Below are positions 39,230 through 49,900 of a DNA stretch of 64,000 nucleotides, in pieces. A model generated the notes under the pieces. The model was not told the origin of the DNA. It was given only the letters and a program-made list of their open reading frames with translations, and did no database searches. Position numbers and translations under genes: made by a program. The stretch is from Anarhynchus alexandrinus (Eukaryota > Chordata > Aves > Charadriiformes > Charadriidae). The stretch lies in the NCBI GenBank assembly GCA_008711295.1, contig VUYV01000082.1:3171748-3235747 (forward strand), read 5' to 3'. Numbering within the stretch: position 1 is the first letter of the stretch; the number at the start of each line of letters is the position of its first letter.

Positions 39230-41159
39230 AGCAGTGCTCCTCCCTGGTTATAGGACCGATAGCCAATTAAACTTCCGCTGTACAAAAATGGTTTTGCAGG
39301 TACTTTGGCATCAGAAATACTCCAGCCCTCCACCCCTTTCCCTTCTTAAAACAGGAGTGCTGAGACACCTCCATTGCTTCCCCCTAGACAGTTGGGCCTT
39401 TGTGCCCTGAGCAGGTTGCTGTGGAAACCCCCAATTTCCTCTCTGGCCGGAGCTGGCTGTGGGGCTTCTCAGGAGTATCGTAGAGCAGCTCTCATCAAAT
39501 CACCTATTGTTTCCCTGCTCCTGCTGCTTATCAGAAGTGGGGATCCCCTTTCAGTGGCACTGCCCCAGCCGGAAGCGCAGTCGCCACTCGCAGTCCCACC
39601 AGCTCAGTAGTTGTAGGTTCTTACTCCTTGTATAGCCATTCTCTGACACACGGTGGAACTAATGGTCCTGGGTGTGTGGGTGCTCTCAAGCCATCTCAGT
39701 TATACATACTCTAGTGGTTCTTATGGTGGCACAACAGTAGTTCAATCCTAGAGTTCCTTTAATCTGTAGTGTGATGAAAGATCAGTCATTTGTCCCCTTC
39801 AGGTACCTGCACTCTCGCCTCTGATGTCCAGGGAGGTTGCATGCTCAAGACAAGAGTTGGGTGGATGCATTACAATCTGCACAGGCTTCCAGCCAGCCAC
39901 TACCCGGTTTTCATTTCTTGATCTGTGTGCTCCAAGGTTCTTGCTCTGCATGAGGAAGATCTGAGCTCTTGGGCAGAACACACTGAGTCTTTCTCAATTC
40001 TCGTATTAAAAAGTGCTTGTGGAATTTTTTTTTTCTTTTTTTGAAGAGAAGAAGGGGGAAGGTGCACCTCACCTGTGGTTTCTGGTTTACCTTCATTTTT
40101 CTCTTTACGTTGGTCCAGGGAGAATATTTCCAACTAGTTTGTGTTAAAGCTTATGCTTGTATGTGAAGTATTCATTCTCCATGCTGTATGTGTGGTCGGT
40201 GTCTGCACATGAGCATCCGTGTCCCAAAGGGAGTTTATATCCACCTGCCTGGGAACTCAGCTCATATAACCAGCCATGAATGTCATTCTCTTACTGCTCC
40301 CTGTAAAAGCACCAGTCCATCCTTCTTTTGGTGCGCACAGGAGGGGCTGGTTTTGGAGGCAATAATGCAAGAGCTGAATGGGTCCCTGAGCAAAATGACA
40401 GGTCAAAGGGAATGTGGAAAAGCTTGCAGGTGTGGGAAGGGGGTCGACTGAGGAGCATAAATGCTTCCTGGTCCAGGCCATCCTTACCAAGAAAAGGTTA
40501 ATTTGCAGCACTGTGGCCTTCAGCCTTCTCCCCCCACCCTCCATGGAATCCTTTAATCACGTTGGTGCGGTGAAATTTCAGCCCTGAAATGGTGCCTTTG
40601 TGCAATCGTTTTGGCGTCCGCCATGGAGCGCGGGGGTCGTTTTCTTGTCCTTTTTTTTCTTTTTTTAAATGGATTCTTTGTTCACTACCAGCCTCCCCTC
40701 CCCAGCCTTGCATCTGTATCAGATACGATTAAAGGGATAGGGAAGGATGCCGGGCCAGCTCCTGCTAGGCAGCAGGAGGAGTGGTTAACCCCTCTGTTAC
40801 CAGCAGCATTCTTAGTTGTGAGGACCCTCCTAGATGAGAGGAGGCATCCCCTTCCACTAGAGAATGGTTCAGGCAGGGCCCACTCGCTTTCTTAATTTGC
40901 TTTTTGAAGAGCTGGAGGAGGGTACTTCTGTGTGGTTAAGAACTTTCTTTTCCCGCTCTTCTGTTCGTCCACACCACGTCTGTTCTCTCTCCCACCCTTG
41001 TGATCAGCTCTCCTACACCTAACTCCAACATGGCTTCCCTTCTTCCCCACACATGCTCCTGACCTGCTCAGCAGTGCAGTAGTTCCCTTCTGTACTCTTC
41101 CCACAGCCTGTAATTTGGGGTAGAGATTTCTCCTCCTCTCCAGTGAATGGCCACAGTCT

Positions 41160-41215
41160 TATTTTGCATGGAACAATTTATCTGGCATCGCCATTGTTAG
41201 ACCCATTAAGCCATT
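41160..41215. promoter_or_regulatory. SOX10: Inverted SOX-site pair downstream of SOX10
   Basis: AACAAT (41172-41177) and ATTGTT (41193-41198) face each other across 15 bases, with an octamer-like TTTTGCAT just before (41162-41169). SOXE proteins can bind such pairs as dimers, usually at closer spacing. The site is about 1 kb beyond the SOX10 poly(A) site. As I recall, a cranial neural crest enhancer of chick Sox10 was described downstream of the gene at roughly this distance. Candidate only. Confidence 0.35.
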
Positions 41216-41519
41216 CTGCTGCTGATGCTCTTGGCCCGATACCGGACTTCGTCCAAATAGTGCTGTGAGTTTTAAAAAGCTTTGAACATGTTCCACAGTT
41301 CCTAGACATCCTGCTTACTCTACTCACCCATAAAGTGTTTAGTGAACACAAATTCACTGCATCAATCACATGCATCAGCATTGAAACCCTTTGAAATCAA
41401 TTTGTAGTTGTTCTGGAGTCTCTGTGTTAATTAGGGTCCTACCTTGCTACCATCGGCCTTGAGAGATGTTCTTAAGCAGACTGATGTCTGCTGTACATTT
41501 TCTTTCCAAACATCTTCAG

Positions 41520-41860
41520 ATAGCCTCCCAGGACCTGACTACACCCAGGATGTTGTCTTCAACAAGTAAGATGTATACATCTATTCTTGAATATAGTCTG
41601 TGTGTGTGAGTGTTTGTATTTAGCTTCTTGCTCGTGGAAGGCAAGAGGCTGGGGGGTTGAGTTTCTACGGCGAAACTAATGGTTGCTTCCAAAATATACA
41701 AGTTTATGTATGTGGGGAAATATTTTTTTGAAGGTACGTCATCTACCAGCTGGTGATGACGTACCAAGACGAGAAACCCCATGCTCCTATTCTGGAGAGC
41801 ATTAACAATCAGGCTAAGAAATTCTTGGGTGAAGCACATGCAAAACAATGCTTTTCTTAA
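41520..41860 (+). CDS. Unassigned 3'-terminal coding exons (2 exons, partial)
   Basis: Exon A is 41520-41565 (acceptor CATCTTCAG, donor AACAA|GTAAGA). Exon B runs from 41734 (acceptor TTTTTTTGAAG) to the stop TAA at 41858-41860. Joined, they read in one frame for 56 full codons, starting after a split codon of type NAT. Segments include SLPGPDYTQDVVFNKYVIY, LVMTYQDEKPHAPILES and KKFLGEAHAKQCFS. Residue composition looks like real protein and the frame is kept across the intron. A poly(A) signal follows 63 bases after the stop. The incoming phase (one base carried in) fits none of the POLR2F exon ends; joining to POLR2F exon 3 or exon 4 gives an immediate TAG. I recognise no family. It could be the end of a small bird or vertebrate gene, or a decayed one. 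Confidence 0.6.
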
Positions 41861-41922
41861 TTGCACATGCTGAATCTTAGCTGAAGAACAGAAATCAGTG
41901 TTACTACATTTATCACTGATGA

Positions 41923-41928
41923 AATAAA
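41923..41928 (+). terminator. Poly(A) signal of the unassigned plus-strand exons
   Basis: AATAAA in ATGAAATAAAGAGC, 63 bases after the TAA at 41858. A GT-rich stretch follows. It supports a genuine transcript 3' end on the plus strand, only about 200 bases from the SOX10 3' end on the other strand. Confidence 0.65.
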
Positions 41929-42124
41929 GAGCTGGAGTGTGAACAGAAGATGAGTTTCATCTCCATGAAGGTGTCTGGTAAACCAGGCAGAGTTCTGCCT
42001 GTGTCCTCTTCATGACAGGCAGAGGAATGCTGTGCACAGGATCCATGTGGTGGGATCCATCATACACTTACTGGGGCAAAAAAACGAGACTTGCAGGAAA
42101 GAGGTCAAAAAAACCCAGACACGT

Positions 42125-43909
42125 GAAAATGAAACTTTTAAGTTTATTATTCCATATGTTTAATGCAAAGTTAATGGTGCTAGGACAGCGTAGAGACTGG
42201 GGAAAGGGAGGTGGGGGAGGAAGGTGCTACTTGCATAAATAAGGGGACAGGGCTGGAAGAGGTTACATGCGTACAAGGAGCAAACATTCTACATGATCTT
42301 TTCAGACACCACAAGGATAAGTCATCCATAGCTAAGGGAGGCAGGAAGGGCATCTGACAGTCATATCAGCAGAGGGATACAGGGGCACCGATCACAGTCC
42401 ACGTTTGGTCAAAATATTTTATCTTTCTAGACAGGAATATCCATTGGAAGGTCCCACAACATGTCTCTGCGATCAGTTGCCAGGAGTCATCTTTTCCTGC
42501 AGCAACTTTTGTGCCAGTTCACTCCCTGGCATGACAAACCACCCCAGTCCTGGAGGTGACAAAGGAGAAGTAAGCAGACTGTCCTCACGCGTTGGGCTGA
42601 AAAACGGAGGTTGATCTGACTGTGAGAGCTGGTCGCTTCCAGTTTGAAACCCAAAGGGGAAAACAAATTCCTTTGCACCTAGGAAAGGCATCTTTTCTTT
42701 ACACTCATCCAAGATTGGGTGCGTATGTACCTTGCTTAAAGCCGCAGGAGTATCTTTCCATCCTCAGCGTAGGTAGGAGGGAGGTGTTGACTGACTGGAA
42801 GACATGATGAACAAATGAGTAGGGATGCACACCCCATCAGCCTGAGTTTGGAGGGGGAGTTCAAAGAGAGTATTGGAATCAACTCGGGACGTTGGCAAGT
42901 GCATAGTAGTTTTCTTGGTTCCTCTTCATTTTAGGCAGGCACAGTCAGACATGGAAGAGCAAGGACCAAGTTTGCTCAGAGGTTGTTTGGGATACTGAAG
43001 AGATTAGAAAAGACTGAGATGCCAGAAATGCCAGACATAAATGAACAATATAGAATAATTGTAAGAAAGGAGGATTCACCCACAGCACCTTAATGATTCA
43101 CTGGTCTTTCCCCACCTCTCTTGCACCTCCATACATGAACACACATGCGCACACAGGCTGTGATATGAGTAACACTAAGACTAACAATGCGGTTCCTGAG
43201 TCCTACCCATTGTTCAGGCAAGACTTAAAATCTCCATGCAGGAAAGAGTGTGGGATTAAACAGAGACAGGATGGAGAGAACAGGTGGGGAGAAAAGCTAG
43301 GATGCAGCTGTGGAAATCAGCAGGGAAGCAAGCTTAAGTTGGTCTTCCAGTGGGGTTCAAGATTCATGCATGTGTGAATCATAGGTAGGACTGCTGCACG
43401 ACACTGATCACAAGGAAGCCGGCCGTGCCGTCCTCCCTACTACTCCTCCCATAGCATGTTCACCAAGGCTGAGCAACCACCCTTCACCCGCAGCAGGTGA
43501 CAAAGGGTTGGCTGTTGCGGCCTGTTGGAAACACTTGCTGACTCCCTGGAGCAGTCTGGGGAGGGGAAGGAAAGGACAGTCTCTCTCATTGTACAGTCCA
43601 GAGTGCGCACAACGAAACCCACCACAGACCAGTCACTCCATGTCTAGAATCCTCCTTATCTAGAAGGCCAATAAGGTGTCACAAGCCAGTCCCGTGGCCT
43701 GCGTGAAATTGGTAAAGGGCGAAAGGACGAAAAACCTTCCTCTAGGCGGGTAAGCCAGCGATAGCCGGGGTCAAGAAAGGCACTTCTGTATACTCAGTGG
43801 GTTCTGGTGGCTGCATGGCACTGAGTGACCTCGGAGTTCGGAGGCTCTTCTGCCTGTGCTGATTCTTCGGAGCCTTTCCGTCGCTGCTTCGGTCACCGTT
43901 CCCCATTCC
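42125..43909 (-). other. SOX10: SOX10 3'UTR
   Basis: About 1.78 kb on the minus strand from the SOX10 stop to just past the AATAAA at 42148-42143. The length is similar to mammalian SOX10 3'UTRs. No coding exon on either strand recognised inside it. Confidence 0.75.
42143..42148 (-). terminator. SOX10: SOX10 poly(A) signal AATAAA (minus strand)
   Basis: Plus-strand TTTATT reads AATAAA on the minus strand, inside AATAATAAACTTAAAAG. It is the first canonical signal noticed at a plausible distance from the SOX10 stop codon. Confidence 0.7.
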
Positions 43910-46900
43910 CTACGGTCTGGAGAGAGTCGTATACACGGGTTGTTCCCAATGTGTGGGGCTATGGGACTGTGGCACGGAGGGTGTAGGGTCAGAGATGGCA
44001 GTGTAAAGGGGACGTTGGGAAGGTCCCATATAGGAGAAGGCAGAGTAGAGGCCAGAGGCTTGGCTGGAATGGCTGTAGTAGGGTCCTGAAGGCTGGTGGT
44101 CCGGGTAGTCAAACTGCGGCCTGGAGATGGAGGGGAAGGCCGAACCGTAGTGGGGCAGACTCAGGGATGTGTAAGCTATCTGGGAGGTGGACGGCTGGTC
44201 GGTGTAATGACCTCCAGGAGCGGACCCCTCCGTTTTCACCTGGGCCTTGGAGTCCACCACCGATGAGGTGGCAGTGGACAAGGAGACTCCATGCTGCTTG
44301 GAGATCCAGGCAGAGTGTCCGCTGGCTGCAGCCAGGGCGCTCCCGAGGCCATAGCCAGCAGCTGCCGCTGCCGCGTAGCCCCCAACATGGCCTGGGTGGC
44401 CAGCGTGTCCATTGGGCGGAAGGTATTGGTCAAATTCATTGACATCAAAGGTCTCCATGTTGGACATCACTTCATGGCTGATCTCCCCGATGTCCACATT
44501 GCCAAAGTCAATGTGTGGCTTTCCCCCTTCCCCCAGGGAACGCCCTTCTCTTTTGGAGTCGGCTTTGCCTGCCTGCAGCTCAGTCTTAGGGGTGGTAGGA
44601 GGTGTGGGGGGCCCATGGCTCTGACCTGCAATGTAAAAAAAATTTTGAGGAGGAAAGAGAGAGAAGAAATTAGTTACTGCTTTGTGCCTGGGCTTTATAC
44701 ACATGCCGGCTACTTTCCTCCCAGCATGCCAGCAACTGGAGACTTCAGTGGAGGGAGAGAGAAATAGCCAACCAAAACCAAACCTTTTTATATCATGTGG
44801 AAAAAGAGGGAGGGTGCAACAATACCTTGCCTGACCACAGGAATGCAAGTGCCCTTGAAACTCAGGCATGTCCCTATACTACTAACTCCAACAGAGTTTG
44901 TTGGGTCACGAGCAAGGTGTGAGACACATCACTAAGGCTTTCACTGTGATGACTTGTCTGTTTTTGGAGCCTCTGAGTTGGCTGTAATCTATCAGTAGGT
45001 TCATGGAGACCTGGGACTCACCTGAGGAATGTTCTGGATGACCATCGGACATGGGCGACCCTTCGCCGGGATGCCTGTGATCCAGGTGGGCATTCTTGTA
45101 GTGGGCCTGGATGGCGGCAGCCCCGCCAGCCTCCCCCTCCACCTGGCCTTCGCCCTCGCCCTGCGTGGCCTTGCCGTTTTTCCGCCGGCGGGGCTGGTAC
45201 TTATAATCAGGATGGTCCTTCTTGTGCTGCATCCTCAGCCGCTCCGCCTCTTCGATAAAGGGCCGCTTGTCGCTTTCGTTCAACAGCCTGCAGAGGCCAT
45301 GGTGGTAAAGAGGGGAAGGAGAGGGGCAGGTACGTCAGAAAAAAAACCCCACCTGTACACAGCATCATGGGACACAGCATGTAAATCCAGATGTGAGGGT
45401 GTTGCCCCATTGAGGGTATTTCCCAGAACAAGAGGGAGAGCTTGGAAGTGTTTCAGTGGAGACAGCAATGTTCTCCTCCTCCTCATTAATTATTAAGCCC
45501 TGACACTGGTTGCTCCCAGCGCTGGGTCCCCCTTCACCAGCTGCCTGATGCTTCTCTCCTCAGTAAGTTCAAGACCCTCTTTTACGTTGCCCAAAGGCAA
45601 ATCGCAGCCTTTCATAGCCTTGTAAAATAAGGCTGGACAAGCTGCTTTCAAAGACTTTGGGCAAATTAAAGGTAGTTGGGATCAACCTTTGGCCTAAGGT
45701 ACTGTGGCACACCCTTGCTACCTGTAGCACTGCCTCCTGCATGTCTCTTGTTCTTCCCCAAACTGTATTTATTCCAGTTTAACCTCCCACCCTTCCATAG
45801 GCTCTGCTCCAAGTTTGGGGCTCTACTGAGCACAAATGGCAGCGATTGGTGTTGGCTCCACAGTACTCATGTTGCTGCGTGGAGCTTGCTGGGCCTTTAA
45901 GCATCTTGCAATATCCTAGAAGGGAATTAAAGAAAATTTTGAAAAGGAGAAACAGTATGTTCTGCTATTCCTGGAGCTCCTGCTCACCAGACATGCATAA
46001 TGCAAAAGGCTGAAGCACAAAGGACCAGCCCTTCTTGAACTTAGCCGAGCAGTTGTAAAAAATTTAGCTGCTACATTGCTAGCCTTGTAGAAATAAAGCT
46101 TTGGTCTCTGGATGAAAGGCCCTGCAGAAATATAAGCTCCTTCTCTGTATTCCTGCCAGATCATGGGCTGCTCTAGTTAAGATAGGCTCTCCGAAGAGAG
46201 AATGGCAAAATGTGCGGGCGGGATGGCTCAGAGCACTTGAAGATGAGATCAACCTCATTGCTCAAGCCTTTAGCAGCGTCTCGGTTGGAAGCACTTCAGT
46301 TTCATTTTATGATTTTCCCCTCAAATATTCTTGTGACTCAATGTCATCCTGCTTCCAACCAGAAACCAGTGCTCTCAGAAGGGACCGGTCTTCCCGTGAC
46401 TTGCAACTCCAACAGCCGTTAGAAATGGCAGGGCTCCCAAACCACAAAAAATATTCCACTTTTGAGATGTGCACGCCTTTTTCTCCCCAACAAAAGAACC
46501 ACCTGGGGATGGGGCTGTGCCAGCACCTTGGTACCCCTGAAGCCCTCAGCACTAAAATGTGACCAATTCTGTTAAGCTGTAGGCACTGAGGAAGATACAA
46601 AGGCTGAAAAACTGGCGTGAAAAACTGAAGATGAAGAGGAGGCATGGTTCAAGGAGCACACAGGTAAATCTGACAGGCGATCAAAGGGGTCGTCAGCAAG
46701 TAACGGATTGGTTCCTAAGCACCCCTTTTTCCCCTGTTCCTTGTGCATCCTCTCGGCCAGCAGCCAGAAGGTGTGTGGCACGGGCTGGAGCCCGTTACGG
46801 TGCTGACCTGGGTTCACTCCAGGCAGCCTGAGCAGGTCGCGGCCGCACACCACATTCCTCCACTGCCTTAATCCCGGAGATTAAAGCAACTGAGCCTCCG

Positions 46901-49900
46901 TGAATCCAACACCAGCTTTCCTGTCTCTCCTCCCGCCACCATACACCGTGCTCACACGTCCCAGAGGGCCCTAATCCCTCAGCCTGCACTGCTCCAGACA
47001 GCCCTCCAAGGTGCCCTAAGGGATGTCATGGCCAACCCTTGTAGGCATCATGGACTGGGAGGCAGCCTTGCCTTGGCAAAACCTTCATCTATGCAGAATG
47101 TCCCTTCTCCACAGGAAATGGAGAATAGAGGCAAAACCTGCAGTCTTGCAACCCGGGATGCTTCACTACAAGGCAGCCAGGCTCCGGCATCCCTGCACTC
47201 CCAGCCCAGATGGTGGTAAAGCTAATAAGATGCTGTGGTTGAAAATGAAAGGTCTCTTTCTATGTGGGCACCTCTTGGAGTGAAAGGGCTGTAGGCTGCA
47301 GAGCCAGCTTTGATCTGCATGGTGAGCTCAGAGCAGAGCCTCCCATTGAGACCAGAGCTCAGCCTCCCAGATCCATCTTGTGGATGGCATAAACCAGAGC
47401 CACTCGAGGCTATGCAGGACTCAGATCCCTGCCCTCTGAGCTATGCCTGAGTACCTCAGCTCCTCTCCCCTTGACAGCAGCCCACGGGCAGTGCCACCAG
47501 CAGGACAGCAGCAAGTCCTCTCCTGGTGTCTTTGCCTTCTTCTTTCCAAGGCTGCCTGCTCCCTCCTCCCTCCTGCTGGGATCAGAGCTCAAATCGGCTT
47601 TAGCAAAGTGAAACTGGTGCGAGCAGGCAAAGGCCAGGAGATTTGGGGGGATTTGGATTTCATTTGCTTCCTGCCCTCCCCCTCCTGCCCCCCACGCTCC
47701 CCCGGCCATAATGCAAAGGAATCTCGCACGGGCAGAGAAGTTATGGATCACAGAGCAAAGCCCTTCATTGGGGCTTAACCGAGCCCTTGCCACCCTCCCC
47801 AACCCTGAATGCTCACCCCTGAGCTGAGGGGAGAGGGGCAAGCATCCAGCGCCCCACTCCGGGAGGAGAAATAAGGTCTAGAATCTTTCCGCCCGCCTCT
47901 TGCAGCCGCCCCTTCTGCCACCTGCCGTTGCACCGCGCTGCGTGCCAGGCGACCGGCTCGGCGGCCGGAGGGCTGACCCTGTGCCGGGACTCAGCTGCCG
48001 ATGAGTCAGTGTGGTGGTGGTGTTGGGCATTGGGGCTGATGCGAGGCAAGGGCTGGCTGGGAGCAGAAAGCAGAAAGCTCTCCTACACGTCCATGTCCCC
48101 GGATTTTGTGGGCATGACCCTGTTCCCTGGGCGCTGCCTCCTCCATGCAAAGATCCCTCCATTGGGTCCCCTTGCTCCTCCCTACTGAGCCTTCCTCCCC
48201 TTCTTCCCGTGCCTTGCTTGTTTTCCAGAGGTGGTGCTGGCTGGCATTTTGGCTGAGAGTCATGCCGACATTTTCAGCAGCCGGCCTCCATTTGAGAGCT
48301 GCTCCCTGTCCCACCCCGGGGAAGGAAAGCAGCCAAGGCAAGATTTCGTGACTGTTGAGCATGAAAACTCTCCCTTCTTCTTTTTTAGTACGCTTGATTC
48401 GTCAGCTGCACCCCTTGTGCACCCTAAGTGGGTACAGACTGGGGAAGATGGATGGGGCCATAAGGTCCCTGGCACTGCAGTTGAGGCCAGGCAGGTAGCA
48501 CGGCCGTCAGGGCATGTCCTGCAGCCCTTCCCAACAAGGGCTGGGCCCATGGAGGACATGGTGGTGGCACAGAGCTGGATTAAACACCAGGCTTAAAAAA
48601 AAAGCCTGGGCCATTGCAGCCCGTTTTGCAGAGGAGCACGTGGGACAGCACTGGGGTTATCGCTCAATCTGCTAGCTGCTTTTCAAGGAGATTACCCAGC
48701 CTCTGCCGTCCCCACCCAGCGCTGATCGCTGGGGACGTGCTTGGTTTAATGGTGGTCTGCAGGCAGTCTCCATGCTCACCAGCGTTCGTCTGTCTGCCTA
48801 ACGTGCCCTTTGCCTGTATAAGCTCAGAGCAGCCCACGTGGAAATATGTATCACCCACATTTTCCAAAGCGACTAGTGATGTAGGCTGTAGAGTTTGGGT
48901 GGTCACATATGCCCATACTTACAAGGTGGCCACCCTTTGCAGGGACCCTCATCAAATGTTTGAGATTAAGCTGTCCAGAGCTCAGCCTGGCTGCTTGCAG
49001 TTATACTGGCGTGTAGGAACTGTACCTTGGGGACAGCATAGATGAGGGCAGTGGGAACCTCAATGGAGGAAGACCCAACCGTGCTGTGGCTGGAAGGTGA
49101 GGCTCAGCGCTACTATCCTGGTAACTTTTGTGGGCTGATATTTCTCCCCAGCCTCACAGAAAGACATATGCATGTAGTCCTATCCACGCCAGACACCAAC
49201 TGCACCCATAACCCAGTTTACTCTGCTGTACAGTCTCCATAGGGGCTGACACGGCTCAGAGACCCGCAGCCTGCTCTAAGGACAGCCGGAGAGGAGATAT
49301 TGGTTCAAGCAAAGCAGCTGGGTGCCAAACCCAGCAGCATAGAACAACCCCAGGCCTGATCCCGCAAGCTTCTCTAGCTGACCCATGCTCCCTGGCTGCA
49401 TGGTGCCCTGAGAAACACCCAGAGACCTTGACCTTTGTCCGGCAGCAGTGTCCCCCTTCTCCGAGTCCCATGTGGCCAGCGGCAGGAGCCATGCCCTGGG
49501 AGCAGGAAGGCAGTCGGGTGCATGAATGTGGCCACGGGCTGGGGGCTGTCTCCCTGCGCTCTGAGTGCGATACCTATGGAGGGTTTCACTGCTCTGCTAT
49601 ATTTTCAAGGGAAATGCAGTGTCCAGAGGGAGGCTGTCGCTCTAAAATCTGGCAATATTTTGCAATAAAGGAATGATACCTTGAAATAACACTTTGGGAA
49701 CAAAAGAGGTGGGGTCCCCTCCCCCCCCCCCAGTTTTACAGCCTGGAGGCTGGCAGCAGAGCCCTGGGCGGGAGCAAGAGCCGTGGTAAAGGGAACAGAA
49801 GGCAGCGGAGAACAAAGTGGGGAAGATCATCAGATGAGAGATCCACAATCATGCCCTGCCTTTGACTTCCCAAAGAAACCCCTTTGCTGGGGTTATACTA

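Larger units (their letters stand above)
38980..41519. other. Spacer between POLR2F and the unassigned exons
   Basis: About 2.5 kb with a (CTC)n run at 39203-39229, T/A runs near 40020 and 40645, a small CpG pocket with a Kozak-like ATG at about 40605-40640, and a paired SOX-type motif at 41172-41198. It may hold upstream exons of the transcript ending at 41928, but I could not find a splice-compatible one. Downstream SOX10 enhancers are also plausible here. Confidence 0.5.

Noticed and set aside
41283..41292. GAACATGTTC palindrome resembling a p53 half-site or steroid element
   Set aside because: A single 10-bp palindrome without a second half-site; expected by chance in 64 kb.
41520..41860. 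In-frame alternative 3' end of POLR2F
   Set aside because: Joining POLR2F exon 3 (ends GC) or exon 4 (ends AA) to the acceptor at 41519 gives a TAG in the next codon, so the open frame there cannot be an RPB6 C-terminus; a truncated isoform remains possible.
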